DNA of 64,000 nucleotides from Pseudomonas fluorescens (GCF_902498185.1 NZ_CABVIX010000003.1:1-64000), one strand, 5' to 3'. Positions 38,375 to 48,363 are shown, counted from the first letter of the stretch. Numbers and translations: made by a program. Notes: generated by a model not told the origin, from the sequence alone.

Positions 38375-39085
38375 CTATAGGAAGGTGTGCAAACGCTGAT
38401 GAACACTGTCCTGCTCATCCAGCGGCCAATGCCGCTTGGCGCTCAGGTAGTGAGTGCTGAAGACATCGAGGTACGCGTCCAGCGCCTGGGCTGCGTGCTG
38501 GTCGCCGGCCAGCTCCAGGCACATGGCCGCCACCTCCGCGGTGCAGAAATGGTCATCGCGCTTGGACCGGCGCAGCCGGTAGCGTGACATCTGCTCGGGC
38601 TGCAGGCTCAGGACCGGGAAGCGGTCGAGATAAGGGCTCTTGCGAAACATCTTGCGCGCTTCGGTCCAGGTGGCATCGAGCAGAATGAACAGCGGGCGCT
38701 TGCCCGGCTCGCGGCTCACCTCGGTCACGACCCGCTGCGGCGCGACGAATTCGCCCGGGAACACGATATAGGGCTGCCACTGCGGGTTGTCGAGCAATGC
38801 CAGCAAGCGCTCGTCGACCTCTGTGCGCTGCCAGCCGAAGGCCGAGGTATCGTCGATCAGGTCAGCGATCAGCCAACCTGTGTTGGTCGGCTTCAACGGC
38901 TCGGTATCGTGCATCAGCAGGCACATGCCCGATTCGGCAGCCACGGTAGGCCGCCAGGCGCACAGGCAGTGGCTGGCGATCACCCGGCAGCGGGGACAGC
39001 GTTCGGCCCGCGAACCTCGGGCGACAAAGGGTTTGACGCTGCGCGCCAGGCGCTCGGCGCGCAGGCGTGACACGGCATGGCTCAT
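38375..39085 (-). CDS. DTW-domain tRNA-uridine aminocarboxypropyltransferase
   Basis: Family of TapT/YfiP-type enzymes that add the acp group to uridine in tRNA (acp3U). The DTW motif is present as LLDATWTEARKM, and a Cys-rich zinc site (RCPRCRVIASHCLC) lies near the N-terminus; the C-terminal helical part is RRSKRDDHFCTAE. The start at 39085 (MSHAVSRLRAERL) gives 236 residues. A longer in-frame start adds no family sequence. Orientation and product are well supported; the exact tRNA site is inferred from relatives. Confidence 0.88.
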   Translation of the reverse strand: MSHAVSRLRAERLARSVKPFVARGSRAERCPRCRVIASHCLCAWRPTVAAESGMCLLMHDTEPLKPTNTGWLIADLIDDTSAFGWQRTEVDERLLALLDNPQWQPYIVFPGEFVAPQRVVTEVSREPGKRPLFILLDATWTEARKMFRKSPYLDRFPVLSLQPEQMSRYRLRRSKRDDHFCTAEVAAMCLELAGDQHAAQALDAYLDVFSTHYLSAKRHWPLDEQDSVHQRLHTFL

Positions 39086-39284
39086 GGCGTGCAGCCACGC
39101 TGGACAGATGAGATCGGCACTACGGTGACTCGCAAGGAAAACAGGCCGGCAGTCTATCAGAGGGCCGGGTATTTGCCGTGCAGCGAAGCCCACAGCTCAC
39201 TTAATCGCAGACCCGGTGTTCGAACCGTGGAACACTGTGGGCAGGCGCCGGTCAAAGCGCCAGTCATCGAACCAGGAGAGATCC

Positions 39285-39704
39285 ATGCTGCGCCTTATCA
39301 TCCCGACCCTGAGTCTGCTGCTCGCCCTGCCCCTGGCTGCCCAGGCGGCGTCCAAGCAGGAATACGAGCTCACCCAAACGCTGCAGAAGGTCGCCAAGGA
39401 AAGCAGCGTCGGCACCCCCCGTGCGATCAATGAAGACATCATGGATCAAGGCTACACGGTCGAGGGCAAAGCCTTGATCAATCACCTCAGCGTGCGCGAG
39501 AGCCACGCCCAGAAAATGCTTGCCAACCCGGACCAGGTCCGCAGCCAACTGGGCGACAGCGTCTGCCGCAACAACGGTTTCCGCCAGTTGCTGTCACGTG
39601 GCGCGGTGCTGGTCTATCGCTTTACCGTCTACAAGAGCAACCGTCCGGTCATGGACCAGCCGTTCGACGCCGCCAGCTGTGTCGCCGGTGGCAAAAAGCG
39701 ATAA
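39285..39704 (+). CDS. PA3611-like secreted protein
   Basis: A 139-residue periplasmic or exported protein with a clean signal peptide (MLRLIIPTLSLLLALPLAAQA-A, cleaved about residue 22). The mature part has two Cys (SVCRNNGF and AASCVAGG) that could form a disulfide, and matches the family of P. aeruginosa PA3611, described as quorum-sensing-regulated. No enzymatic motif is visible. AGGAGAG precedes the ATG. Confidence 0.83.
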   Translation: MLRLIIPTLSLLLALPLAAQAASKQEYELTQTLQKVAKESSVGTPRAINEDIMDQGYTVEGKALINHLSVRESHAQKMLANPDQVRSQLGDSVCRNNGFRQLLSRGAVLVYRFTVYKSNRPVMDQPFDAASCVAGGKKR

Positions 39705-39895
39705 TCAGGCTGCGTGACTACCCTGGCCCGGTCTCCGATCTGGCCAGGCGAACAGCCAGGCTCGACCGTTCTGCACGAACAGCCGTCAAGGTCTAGATTG
39801 ATATCAACACTCCCCGATTTTTCCGGCCCGCACAGGGCGCGGCCGGGACAGGCTATCGGTCCCGGTCGGAGGTTTGCTGCAGAAGGAGACGTTGA

Positions 39896-41014
39896 ATGCC
39901 CTATCAACCTAACGAGCTACTGTTCAACCATTTCAGGGACAGCGGAATCGACCTGAGCAAGATTGACGAGCAACTGCGACTGGTCGCGCCCGACAGCCCC
40001 AACCTTCCCCTCTATCGGGACATGATGCTGACCGTGTTGCGCATGGCCCACGATGACCGCAATCGCTGGAATGCCAAGATCACCCTCCAGGCCTTGCGCG
40101 AACTCGACCATGCCTTCCGCTCGCTGGAACGCTACAAAGGCCGGCGCAAGGTCACTGTGTTCGGCTCCGCCCGTACCCCACTCGAACATCCCATGTATGC
40201 CCTGGCCCGGGAGCTGGGCGCCAGCCTGGCGCGTTCAGACCTGATGGTCATCACCGGCGCAGGCGGCGGAATCATGGCTGCCGCCCATGAAGGCGCCGGG
40301 GCGGAGCACAGCCTGGGCTTCAATATCACCCTGCCCTTCGAGCAACACGCCAACGCCACGGTGGACGGCACCGACAAGCTGCTGCCTTTCCACTTCTTCT
40401 TCATTCGCAAACTGTTTTTCGTGAAAGAGGCCGACGCGCTGGTGCTCTGTCCTGGCGGCTTCGGCACGCTGGACGAGGCGCTGGAGGTGCTGACCCTGAT
40501 CCAGACCGGCAAAAGCCCACTGGTGCCGGTGGTGCTGCTGGATTCGCCCGGCGGCAGCTTCTGGCAGGACTGCCTCAACTTCATCACCCGTCAACTTGAA
40601 GAGAACCGTTACATCCTGCCCAGCGACATGAAGCTGCTGCGCCTGGTCCACAGCGCCGAGGAAGCCGTGGACGAGATCAACCAGTTCTACAGCAACTATC
40701 ACTCAAGCCGCTGGCTGAAGAATCAGTTCGTGATGCGCATGCACCATCCACTCAGCGATGCGGCATTGCATGACCTGCAGGATGGCTTCGCCGACCTGCG
40801 CCTGAGCGGCAAGTATCACCAGCATGCCGATACGGGCGCCGAACATGATGAAGCCAGCTTCCGTCATCTGACGCGCCTGACCTTCGCCTTCAACGGCCGT
40901 GACCAAGGTCGCCTGCGGGAATTGGTGGACTTCATCAACCTGCCTGAAAACTGGGCCAAGCCCCAGCCCATGCACACCACCCAGCGCGCCCGGGAAGCGC
41001 TCAGGGTGACGTGA
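39896..41014 (+). CDS. LOG-family protein (TIGR00730-like Rossmann fold)
   Basis: A 372-residue member of the LOG/lysine-decarboxylase-like superfamily, whose characterised members are nucleoside-5'-monophosphate phosphoribohydrolases. The Rossmann core shows VTVFGSARTP, MVITGAGGGIMAAAHEGA and the signature PGGFGTLDEALE (from residue 186). N- and C-terminal extensions (about 80 and 100 residues) exceed short LOG proteins, as in the PpnN-like group. A strong AAGGAG site precedes the ATG. The substrate is unproven. Confidence 0.85.
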   Translation: MPYQPNELLFNHFRDSGIDLSKIDEQLRLVAPDSPNLPLYRDMMLTVLRMAHDDRNRWNAKITLQALRELDHAFRSLERYKGRRKVTVFGSARTPLEHPMYALARELGASLARSDLMVITGAGGGIMAAAHEGAGAEHSLGFNITLPFEQHANATVDGTDKLLPFHFFFIRKLFFVKEADALVLCPGGFGTLDEALEVLTLIQTGKSPLVPVVLLDSPGGSFWQDCLNFITRQLEENRYILPSDMKLLRLVHSAEEAVDEINQFYSNYHSSRWLKNQFVMRMHHPLSDAALHDLQDGFADLRLSGKYHQHADTGAEHDEASFRHLTRLTFAFNGRDQGRLRELVDFINLPENWAKPQPMHTTQRAREALRVT

Positions 41015-41016
41015 AG

Positions 41017-41484
41017 CTAGTCATCCAGCCCTCGGCCGCTCAAGAGGCGGCCGATCATGTCCAGCCCGAAGCCACGGTAAGCGAGAAAACGCGTTTGCTG
41101 TGCGCGGGTGCGCGGATCAGCCGGACGAAGTCCGTCATATTTGCGTTGCCAGACGTCTTGAAGCCGAGCTGACCAGTTTATCCCGCTGTCGCGCAGGGCC
41201 TGATCAATGTCGCCACGGTTGAGTCCACGCTGGCTCAGCTCTTCGCGAATCCGCGCAGGGCCGTAGCCGGAACTTGAACGGTAGGAGATGAAACTTTCGA
41301 GGTAGCGGGCCTCGCTGAGAAGGCCTTCTTCGGCAAGGCGATCGAGCGCAGGCTCGATCAACTCGTCGGTGGCGCCTCGCTGACGCAGTTTGCGCGTCAG
41401 CTCGACGCGACCATGCTCGCGTCGCGCGAGCAGGTCCATGGCTGTCCGCCGAACGGCGACGGGGGTGTCGAGTACGGCGGGCAT
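41017..41484 (-). CDS. recX: Regulatory protein RecX
   Basis: Inhibits RecA filament extension and its coprotease and recombinase activity. The 155-residue protein is a set of three-helix repeats ([20 protein letters not shown], then [15 protein letters not shown]). The ATG at 41484 lies eight bases after the recA stop; a TTG at 41496 overlapping that stop is a less likely start. It is co-transcribed with recA and shares its SOS control. The stop is two bases from that of the convergent LOG gene. Confidence 0.95.
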   Translation of the reverse strand: MPAVLDTPVAVRRTAMDLLARREHGRVELTRKLRQRGATDELIEPALDRLAEEGLLSEARYLESFISYRSSSGYGPARIREELSQRGLNRGDIDQALRDSGINWSARLQDVWQRKYDGLRPADPRTRAQQTRFLAYRGFGLDMIGRLLSGRGLDD

Positions 41485-41492
41485 GGGGTCAA

Positions 41493-42566
41493 TCAATAAC
41501 CGGCGTCGGCGTCAGCCAGGTCGTCGGCTTTGTTACCGGCAGCGGCCTTGCCTGCGGCCCCGGCGGCAGCTACAGCACCGGCGTTGAGCAGCTTGTCACG
41601 GATCAGCTTCTCGATTTCGGCACCGATGGCTGGGTTCTCTTGCAGGAACTTGGCCGAGTTGGCCTTGCCCTGACCGATCTTGTTGCCCTGATAGCTGTAC
41701 CAGGCGCCCGACTTCTCGACAAAGCCATGGGTCACGCCCAGGTCGATGATCTCGCCGTTGAGGTAGATGCCCTTGCCGTACAGAATCTGGAACTCAGCCT
41801 GGCGGAACGGCGGGGAAACCTTGTTCTTGACGACCTTGACGCGGGTTTCGCTGCCCACCACCTCGTCGCCTTCCTTGACCGCGCCGGTACGGCGGATGTC
41901 CAGGCGCACCGAGGCGTAGAACTTCAGCGCGTTACCACCGGTGGTGGTTTCCGGGCTGCCGAACATCACGCCGATCTTCATGCGGATCTGGTTGATGAAA
42001 ATGACCAGGCAGTTGGCGTTCTTGATGTTACCGGTGATTTTACGCAGCGCCTGGGACATCAGGCGGGCCTGCAGGCCCACGTGCATGTCGCCCATCTCGC
42101 CTTCGATCTCGGCCTTGGGCACCAGGGCTGCCACGGAGTCGATGATGATGACGTCGACCGCGTTGGAGCGCACCAGCATGTCGGTGATTTCCAGGGCCTG
42201 TTCACCGGTGTCCGGCTGCGAGACCAGCAGGTCGTCGACGTTGACGCCCAGCTTGCCGGCGTACTCCGGGTCCAGGGCATGCTCGGCGTCGACGAAGGCG
42301 CAGGTAGCGCCGCTGCGCTGGGCTGCGGCGATGACCGAGAGGGTCAGGGTCGTCTTGCCCGATGATTCTGGACCGTAGATTTCGACGATACGGCCCTTGG
42401 GCAGGCCGCCAATGCCAAGCGCGATATCCAGGCCCAGGGAGCCGGTGGAAATGGCAGGAATTGCCTGGCGCTCGTGGTCGCCCATGCGCATGACCGCGCC
42501 CTTGCCGAACTGACGTTCGATCTGACCCAGGGCCGCAGCCAAGGCGCGCTTCTTGTTGTCGTCCAT
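41493..42566 (-). CDS. recA: Recombinase RecA
   Basis: Strand-exchange ATPase and LexA coprotease. Walker [10 protein letters not shown] (about residues 67-75), Walker [13 protein letters not shown], and the L2 loop [19 protein letters not shown] are intact; the C-terminus is Ala-rich and acidic ([12 protein letters not shown]). The ATG giving [13 protein letters not shown] (357 residues) follows GAGG; an upstream start adds only MRTS. A LexA box lies 44 bases upstream. Confidence 0.98.
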   Translation of the reverse strand: MDDNKKRALAAALGQIERQFGKGAVMRMGDHERQAIPAISTGSLGLDIALGIGGLPKGRIVEIYGPESSGKTTLTLSVIAAAQRSGATCAFVDAEHALDPEYAGKLGVNVDDLLVSQPDTGEQALEITDMLVRSNAVDVIIIDSVAALVPKAEIEGEMGDMHVGLQARLMSQALRKITGNIKNANCLVIFINQIRMKIGVMFGSPETTTGGNALKFYASVRLDIRRTGAVKEGDEVVGSETRVKVVKNKVSPPFRQAEFQILYGKGIYLNGEIIDLGVTHGFVEKSGAWYSYQGNKIGQGKANSAKFLQENPAIGAEIEKLIRDKLLNAGAVAAAGAAGKAAAGNKADDLADADAGY

Positions 42567-42609
42567 TGAAGTCCTCACGTAATTGACTGGGGCCTTTCGG
42601 CCTGAATAA

Positions 42610-42625
42610 CTGTATAAGTAGCCAG
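42610..42625 (-). promoter_or_regulatory. LexA (SOS) box of recA
   Basis: On the minus strand CTG-GCTACTTATA-CAG matches CTG-N10-CAG and overlaps a TATAC-like -10 region, 44 bases upstream of the recA start. Confidence 0.8.
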
Positions 42626-42669
42626 TATTATTCCACAGGGATTCGTTTCCGCCTACCCCCGTTCACCAT

Positions 42670-43152
42670 TTACTCCACGCCAAGCTGTAACAAGCCTTCT
42701 AGCGCGGCGATCACCGTTTGTCGGCGCACCGCCTCGCGATCACCGTCGAACTGACGGCGTTCGCAGCGTACGTGGGGGCCATCGGCCCAGGCGAGCCACA
42801 CGGTGCCCACGGGCTTTGCGGGCGAGCCTCCATCGGGCCCGGCGACACCACTGACGGCCACGGCAAAGCGCGCGCCACTGGCCGCCTGGGCGCCAGTGGC
42901 CATTGCCCGCACCACCTCCTCGCTGACCGCCCCGACCGAATCGAACAAGGCCGGGGCGACCTGAAGCTGGCGGGTCTTCTGTGCGTTGGAGTAGGTGACA
43001 TAACCTGCCTCGAACCAGGCCGAGCTGCCTGGAACGCGGGTGATCGCCTCGGCGATACCACCACCGGTGCACGACTCGGCCGTGCTTACTTGGGCATTCA
43101 GATCGCGCAAATGTTCACCCAGGCGGGTGGCAAGAAGGGTGATCGGGTCCAT
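42670..43152 (-). CDS. pncC: Nicotinamide-nucleotide amidase PncC (CinA C-terminal domain)
   Basis: Deamidates nicotinamide mononucleotide to nicotinate mononucleotide in NAD recycling. It is the stand-alone CinA C-terminal domain (160 residues), with catalytic motif STAESCTGGGIAEAIT (about residues 25-40), GYVTYSNAQK and VSGVAGPDGGSPAKPVGTVW. The start MDPITLLATRLGEH is set by family length; the open frame further upstream is only translated repeat DNA. It is same-strand with recA but has its own 100-base spacer. Confidence 0.94.
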   Translation of the reverse strand: MDPITLLATRLGEHLRDLNAQVSTAESCTGGGIAEAITRVPGSSAWFEAGYVTYSNAQKTRQLQVAPALFDSVGAVSEEVVRAMATGAQAASGARFAVAVSGVAGPDGGSPAKPVGTVWLAWADGPHVRCERRQFDGDREAVRRQTVIAALEGLLQLGVE

Positions 43153-43204
43153 GGGGGCTCCTTGGGGGTGCGCTTGGGTCTTGTGCCGCTGTGGAGATCG
43201 AGCG

Positions 43205-43406
43205 GCGCTTTCGCGAAGCGTGCGCTTGATTCTTGCAGCGCCGCGGATATCGAGCGCCGCCCGCGCGGCGCTTCGCGAGGCGTGCGCTTGATTCTTGCAG
43301 CGCCGCGGATATCGAGCGCCGCCCGCGCGGCGCTTCGCGAGGCGTGCGCTTGATTCTTGCAGCGCCGCGGATATCGAGCGCCGCCCGCGCGGCGCTTCGC
43401 GGCTGA
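43205..43406. repeat. 62 bp tandem repeat, about three copies
   Basis: The unit beginning tgcgcttgattcttgcagcg recurs at 43221, 43283 and 43345, exactly 62 bases apart, and includes the palindromic cgccgcccgcgcggcg. Copies are almost identical. A partial unit precedes the first copy. It creates the false reading frames rich in AKRRAGGARYPRR. Confidence 0.92.
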
Positions 43407-43658
43407 AGCTCCCACATTTGTTGCAACGTACCATGGCCTGATGGGTTTGGGTTGTCAGCCTTGGTGCATGGCGACAGATTTGTGGGGCCGGTAGTGCATG
43501 GCGACAGACTGGCGGGGGCAGGTGTGCTCGCCTCAAGACCTTCGCCGTATAAACAAAGGCTAAGACCGCGGTGTGTCAGGCCATGGCACGTTGCAACAAA
43601 TGTGGGCTTCAGCCGCGAAGCGCCGCGCGGGCGGCGCTCGATATTCGCGGCGCTGCAA
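43357..43658. repeat. Large inverted repeat with 134 bp centre
   Basis: An arm of about 85 bases (43357-43441), starting inside the last tandem copy, is repeated in inverse orientation at 43576-43658 with three substitutions and one 2-base indel. Both arms contain cttcgcggctgaag and ttgttgcaacg. The 134-base centre holds a 14-base direct repeat, tgcatggcgacaga, at 43465 and 43495. Together with the tandem repeat it fills the 600-base gap between pncC and mutS; no gene is seen there. Confidence 0.9.
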
Positions 43659-43752
43659 AACCCGAGCGTACGCCCCAAGCCCCCCTCAAAACCTGTAGAA
43701 TCCGCCCCCATCCGCAATCGTCTATTAGACACACACCGCTGTAAGGCCCTGA

Positions 43753-46320
43753 ATGTCTGACCTCTCCGCACATACCCCGATGATGCAACAATACTGGCGG
43801 CTGAAAAATCAGCACCCAGACCAGCTGATGTTCTACCGCATGGGCGATTTCTACGAGATCTTCTACGAAGACGCGAAGAAAGCCGCGAAACTGCTGGATA
43901 TCACCCTGACCGCCCGCGGCCAGTCGGCGGGCCAGTCGATTCCCATGTGCGGTATTCCGTTCCACTCGGCGGAGGGCTACCTGGCCAAGCTGGTCAAGCT
44001 TGGCGAGTCGGTGGTGATCTGCGAACAGATCGGTGATCCGGCCACCAGCAAGGGGCCGGTCGAGCGTCAGGTCGTGCGTATCATCACGCCGGGGACAGTC
44101 AGTGACGAGGCGCTGCTCGACGAGCGCCGCGACAACCTGATCGCGGCGCTGCTCGGTGACGAGCGCCTGTTCGGCCTGGCGGTGCTGGACATCACCAGCG
44201 GCAATTTCACGGTGCAGGAAATCAAGGGCTGGGAAAACCTGCTGGCCGAGCTGGACCGCATCAATCCGGTGGAACTGCTGTTCCCGGATGACTGGCCACA
44301 GGGCCTGCCAGCCGAGAAACGCCGGGGCAGCCGCCGCCGTGCGCCATGGGACTTCGACCGTGATTCGGCACGCAAGGGCCTGTGCCAGCAATTCGCGACC
44401 CAGGACCTGAAGGGCTTCGGCTGCGAGAAGCTGACCCTGGCCATCGGCGCCGCCGGATGCCTGCTGACCTATGCCAAGGAAACCCAGCGCACCGCCCTGC
44501 CCCATCTGCGCAGCCTGCGTCACGAGCGGCTGGACGATACCGTGGTGCTCGATGGTGCCAGCCGCCGCAACCTGGAGCTGGATATCAACCTGGCCGGCGG
44601 GCGCGACAATACCCTGCAGTCGGTGATCGACCGCTGCCAGACCGCCATGGGCAGCCGTTTGCTGACCCGCTGGCTGAACCGCCCCCTGCGCGATCTCAAG
44701 GTGTTGCAGGCCCGCCAGGGTTCGATCCGCTGCCTGCTCGACGGCTACCGTTTCGAAAAGCTGCAACCACAGCTCAAGGACATTGGCGATATCGAGCGGA
44801 TCCTTGCCCGTATCGGCCTGCGCAACGCTCGCCCGCGCGATCTGGCGCGCCTGCGCGATGCCCTGGGCGCCCTGCCCGAGCTGCAGAACGGCATGGCCGA
44901 ACTGGAGGCGCCGCACCTGGCGCGCCTGGCCGCCATCGCCGGTACTTATCCGGAATTGTCCGGCCTGCTCGAACGGGCGGTCATCGACAATCCACCCGCA
45001 GTGATCCGCGACGGTGGTGTTCTGAAGACCGGCTACGACACCGAGCTGGACGAACTGCAGTCCATGAGCGAGAACGCCGGCCAGTTCCTCATTGACCTGG
45101 AGGCGCGGGAAAAGGCCCGCACCGGCCTTGCCAACCTGAAGGTGGGCTACAACCGCGTGCACGGCTACTTCATCGAGCTGCCGAGCAAGCAGGCCGAGCA
45201 GGCGCCAGGCGACTATATCCGGCGCCAGACGCTCAAGGGTGCCGAGCGCTTCATCACCCCCGAGCTCAAGGCGTTCGAGGACAAGGCGCTATCGGCCAAG
45301 AGCCGCGCCCTGGCGCGTGAAAAAATGCTCTATGACGCGCTGCTCGAAAACCTCATCGGTCACCTGGCACCCCTGCAGGATACCGCTGCGGCGCTGGCCG
45401 AGCTGGATGTGCTGAGCAACCTGTCCGAACGTGCGCTGACGCTGGACCTGAACTGCCCAGGCTTTGTCGACGAGCCTTGCCTGCGCATCGAACAAGGCCG
45501 GCACCCGGTCGTCGAGCAGGTCCTGACCACACCGTTCGTGGCCAACGACCTGACACTCGACGACAGCACGCGCATGCTGGTCATCACCGGCCCCAACATG
45601 GGCGGTAAATCGACCTACATGCGCCAGACAGCGCTGATCGTGCTCATGGCGCACATCGGCAGCTTCGTGCCGGCAGCGCGCTGCGAGCTTTCGCTGGTCG
45701 ATCGCATCTTCACCCGAATTGGCTCCAGCGATGACCTGGCGGGCGGCCGCTCGACCTTCATGGTCGAGATGAGCGAAACCGCCAACATCCTGCACAATGC
45801 CACCGATCGCAGCCTGGTGCTGATGGACGAAGTGGGCCGCGGCACCAGCACCTTCGACGGCCTGTCACTGGCCTGGGCAGCCGCCGAGCGCCTGGCCAAG
45901 CTGCGCGCCTACACGCTGTTCGCCACACATTACTTCGAGCTCACGGTGTTGCCGGAGAGCGAGCCGTTGGTGGCCAACGTGCACCTGAGCGCCACCGAGC
46001 ACAAGGAGCGCATCGTCTTCCTGCACCATGTGCTCCCAGGGCCCGCCAGCCAGAGCTATGGCCTGGCGGTGGCGCAGCTCGCTGGCGTCCCGGGGCCGGT
46101 GATCCAGCGCGCACGCGAGCACCTGGGTCGCCTGGAAACCGCCAGCCTGCCGCAGGATGCACCGCTTGCTGCCGGGGGCGCGCCCAATGTCCCGCACCAG
46201 AGTGATCTGTTCGCCAACCTGCCGCATCCGGTCATCGACAAGCTTGGCAAGGTGGACATCGACAACCTGACCCCCCGTCAAGCTATCGAAATGCTCTATG
46301 CACTGAAGACTCTGTTATAA
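43753..46320 (+). CDS. mutS: DNA mismatch repair ATPase MutS
   Basis: Recognises mismatches and recruits MutL. The mismatch-reading motif is in [12 protein letters not shown] (Phe-x-Glu, about residues 34-45), the connector and lever domains follow, then the ATPase with Walker [10 protein letters not shown] (613-621), [12 protein letters not shown] and FATHYFELT, and a C-terminal dimer/tetramer tail. The length is 855 residues. The ATG at 43753 matches the family start and follows GTAAGG. Confidence 0.98.
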   Translation: MSDLSAHTPMMQQYWRLKNQHPDQLMFYRMGDFYEIFYEDAKKAAKLLDITLTARGQSAGQSIPMCGIPFHSAEGYLAKLVKLGESVVICEQIGDPATSKGPVERQVVRIITPGTVSDEALLDERRDNLIAALLGDERLFGLAVLDITSGNFTVQEIKGWENLLAELDRINPVELLFPDDWPQGLPAEKRRGSRRRAPWDFDRDSARKGLCQQFATQDLKGFGCEKLTLAIGAAGCLLTYAKETQRTALPHLRSLRHERLDDTVVLDGASRRNLELDINLAGGRDNTLQSVIDRCQTAMGSRLLTRWLNRPLRDLKVLQARQGSIRCLLDGYRFEKLQPQLKDIGDIERILARIGLRNARPRDLARLRDALGALPELQNGMAELEAPHLARLAAIAGTYPELSGLLERAVIDNPPAVIRDGGVLKTGYDTELDELQSMSENAGQFLIDLEAREKARTGLANLKVGYNRVHGYFIELPSKQAEQAPGDYIRRQTLKGAERFITPELKAFEDKALSAKSRALAREKMLYDALLENLIGHLAPLQDTAAALAELDVLSNLSERALTLDLNCPGFVDEPCLRIEQGRHPVVEQVLTTPFVANDLTLDDSTRMLVITGPNMGGKSTYMRQTALIVLMAHIGSFVPAARCELSLVDRIFTRIGSSDDLAGGRSTFMVEMSETANILHNATDRSLVLMDEVGRGTSTFDGLSLAWAAAERLAKLRAYTLFATHYFELTVLPESEPLVANVHLSATEHKERIVFLHHVLPGPASQSYGLAVAQLAGVPGPVIQRAREHLGRLETASLPQDAPLAAGGAPNVPHQSDLFANLPHPVIDKLGKVDIDNLTPRQAIEMLYALKTLL

Positions 46321-46459
46321 CGCGCCGACACACAAGCTGATAGAATCCCGCGCGGTTTGCCGGTGCTGCAGGCTCCTAGCCTGGCCTGCAGCCACACCTG
46401 TACACCGCGCTGCCCTGTAAGGATGGGCACGCTGCCGTAGCCTGAGGAGAGAATTAGAA

Positions 46460-46783
46460 ATGACCTTCGTCGTCACCGACAACTGCATCAAGTGCAAGTA
46501 CACCGACTGCGTAGAAGTGTGTCCGGTGGACTGCTTCTACGAAGGGCCGAACTTCCTGGTCATTCACCCGGATGAGTGCATCGACTGTGCACTGTGCGAG
46601 CCTGAGTGCCCTGCCCAAGCCATTTTCTCGGAAGATGAGGTGCCTGCCGGCATGGAGAACTTCATCGAGCTGAACACCGAGCTGGCTGAGATCTGGCCGA
46701 ATATCACCGAGAAGAAGGATGCCCTGCCAGACGCTGAAGAGTGGGATGGCAAGCCTGGCAAGATCGCCGACCTGGAACGTTGA
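46460..46783 (+). CDS. fdxA: 7Fe ferredoxin
   Basis: A 107-residue electron carrier with one 3Fe-4S and one 4Fe-4S cluster. Cys patterns are [19 protein letters not shown] near the N-terminus and [17 protein letters not shown] at residues about 39-55, followed by the acidic C-terminal extension of the Azotobacter FdI type. The ATG at 46460 follows GAGGAGAG. It lies downstream of mutS and convergent to rsmZ, a position conserved in Pseudomonas. Confidence 0.96.
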   Translation: MTFVVTDNCIKCKYTDCVEVCPVDCFYEGPNFLVIHPDECIDCALCEPECPAQAIFSEDEVPAGMENFIELNTELAEIWPNITEKKDALPDAEEWDGKPGKIADLER

Positions 46784-46801
46784 ATTTCAGCGTTTCACTT
46801 T

Positions 46802-46824
46802 AAAGGCCCCTCGCGGGCCTTTTT
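46802..46824 (+). terminator. Terminator of fdxA
   Basis: Stem aaggccc (46803-46809) with gggcctt (46815-46821) followed by Ts, about 20 bases past the fdxA stop. Confidence 0.88.
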
Positions 46825-46838
46825 CATTTTCTGCAGAC

Positions 46839-46970
46839 AAAAAAAGGGGCGGTATGACCCGCCCACATTTTTTTCCGTAGTCCCTGTAGTCCTTGCTCAT
46901 CATCCTGATGAATCGCATCCTGCGATGTCCCTGGCCGTCATCCTTGAAAGCCCGTGTCAGTCCGTAGACA
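46839..46970 (-). ncRNA. rsmZ: RsmZ regulatory RNA (Gac/Rsm pathway)
   Basis: Small RNA of about 132 nt that sequesters the translational repressors RsmA/RsmE when GacS/GacA is active. Read on the minus strand, 46970 to 46839 contains eight GGA motifs, including stem-loops ATCGC-AGGAT-GCGAT and TCATC-AGGAT-GATGA that expose GGA in their loops, a 5' hairpin around TGTCTACGGACTGACA, and a terminator with GGGCGG/CCGCCC stem (46847-46864) and seven Us. The location between fdxA and rpoS is the known rsmZ locus in Pseudomonas. The 5' end is estimated by comparison with remembered P. protegens RsmZ. Confidence 0.92.
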
Positions 46971-47125
46971 CAGTTCAGATACTAGCGATTCCACCGCCCC
47001 GGACAAGCGCAAAACCTCTCAAGAAGCTTCCAGAGCCACACCTACCCATTTTCTAGAAGCCTATAAAAAACAGCGACTTAGTAAAAATACACGGCTGGAA
47101 ACGCTAATGATTTACTCATCCTTGC

Positions 47126-47139
47126 TGTAATGACTTACA
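47126..47139 (-). promoter_or_regulatory. Candidate GacA upstream activating site of rsmZ
   Basis: The palindrome TGTAATGACTTACA lies about 160 bases upstream of the rsmZ start, where the GacA box is expected. Its half-sites match TGTAAG/CTTACA but are closer together than in the 18-base consensus TGTAAG-N6-CTTACA, so the assignment is uncertain. Confidence 0.45.
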
Positions 47140-47204
47140 CAACGAGTAAGCGATCACCTACAGGAAATGCAACCAAGGTAGCGGATGAAACGCTTCCTCC
47201 GGAA

Positions 47205-47233
47205 ACAAAAACGCCCCGAATTCATCGAGGCGT
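47205..47233 (-). terminator. Terminator of rpoS
   Basis: On the minus strand ACGCCTCGA pairs with TCGGGGCGT around a short loop, then five Ts; it starts 19 bases past the rpoS stop. Confidence 0.82.
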
Positions 47234-47251
47234 CTTGCGCAGCAGGGGCCG

Positions 47252-48259
47252 TTACTGGAACAGCGACTCGCTGGACAGGCCATTCTTTTCAAGAATCTCG
47301 CGAAGGCGCTTGAGGCCCTCGACCTGGATCTGCCGCACCCGCTCGCGGGTAAGGCCGATTTCCAGTCCTACATCTTCAAGCGTGCTGCTCTCATGCCCGC
47401 GCAGCCCAAAGCGGCGGATCACCACTTCGCGTTGCTTGTCGGTCAGCTCTCCCAGCCATTGATCGATACTCTGGGACAGGTCATCGTCCTGTAGCAGCTC
47501 GCAAGGATCGGTAGGTCTGTCGTCGGTCAGGGTATCAAGCAGGGTCTTGTCGGAGTCCGGGCCCAGGGACACGTCCACCGAAGAGACACGCTCGTTGAGC
47601 CCGAGCATGCGCTTGACCTCGGCAACCGGCTTTTCCAGCAGGCTGGCGATTTCTTCAGGAGAGGGTTCATGGTCGAGCTTCTGGGTGAGTTCACGCGCTG
47701 CCCGCAGGTAGACGTTGAGCTCCTTGACCACATGGATTGGCAGGCGGATGGTGCGGGTCTGGTTCATGATCGCCCGCTCGATGGTCTGGCGGATCCACCA
47801 GGTCGCATAGGTCGAGAAACGGAACCCACGCTCGGGATCGAACTTCTCCACGGCGCGGATCAGCCCCAGGTTGCCTTCCTCGATCAGGTCGAGCAGGGAC
47901 AGGCCCCGGTTCACATACCGCCGTGCAATCTTCACCACCAGCCGAAGGTTGCTCTCGATCATGCGTTTACGCCCGGCCGCATCACCCCGTTGCGACAGCC
48001 GCGCGAAATACACTTCCTCTTCTGGCGACAGAAGAGGCGAAAAACCGATTTCATTGAGATAAAGCTGGGTAGCATCAAGTGCACGAGTGTAGTCGATGTA
48101 CTTGTGCTGCTTGAGCGACGAGCCTTGTTTGGCCCTGGTCCGAACCGAAGGTACAGCAGGTTCGTCTGACACCACATCCGTTTCCAAAACGATGCCCGTC
48201 TCCATCAGGAGAACGTCATCGTCGATGTCAAACTCCGGCACTTCTTTACTGAGAGCCAT
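47252..48259 (-). CDS. rpoS: RNA polymerase sigma factor RpoS
   Basis: Stationary-phase and general stress sigma factor (sigma-38). The 335 residues have region 1.2 ([17 protein letters not shown]), region 2 with [21 protein letters not shown] and [18 protein letters not shown], region 3 and region 4 with the terminal helix-turn-helix [20 protein letters not shown]. The ATG at 48259 is the family start. It follows nlpD by 104 bases; in relatives a main rpoS promoter lies inside nlpD. Just downstream is rsmZ. Confidence 0.98.
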   Translation of the reverse strand: MALSKEVPEFDIDDDVLLMETGIVLETDVVSDEPAVPSVRTRAKQGSSLKQHKYIDYTRALDATQLYLNEIGFSPLLSPEEEVYFARLSQRGDAAGRKRMIESNLRLVVKIARRYVNRGLSLLDLIEEGNLGLIRAVEKFDPERGFRFSTYATWWIRQTIERAIMNQTRTIRLPIHVVKELNVYLRAARELTQKLDHEPSPEEIASLLEKPVAEVKRMLGLNERVSSVDVSLGPDSDKTLLDTLTDDRPTDPCELLQDDDLSQSIDQWLGELTDKQREVVIRRFGLRGHESSTLEDVGLEIGLTRERVRQIQVEGLKRLREILEKNGLSSESLFQ

Positions 48260-48363
48260 TGTTATAGTCCTTTGCTGAGTTCGAACTCAGACTCAAGCGG
48301 CGCCTATTTCCCTGGCAGCGCTGAAGCCTGTCCCCTCCATGTCAGGAACAGGTCAGGAACAAA

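Noticed and set aside
43221..43406. Possible CRISPR array
   Set aside because: Repeats are directly abutting 62 bp units with no variable spacers, and no cas genes are present.
43098..43771. Open frames encoding repeated AKRRAGGARYPRR peptides
   Set aside because: They are translations of the 62 bp tandem DNA repeat in several frames and lack start signals.
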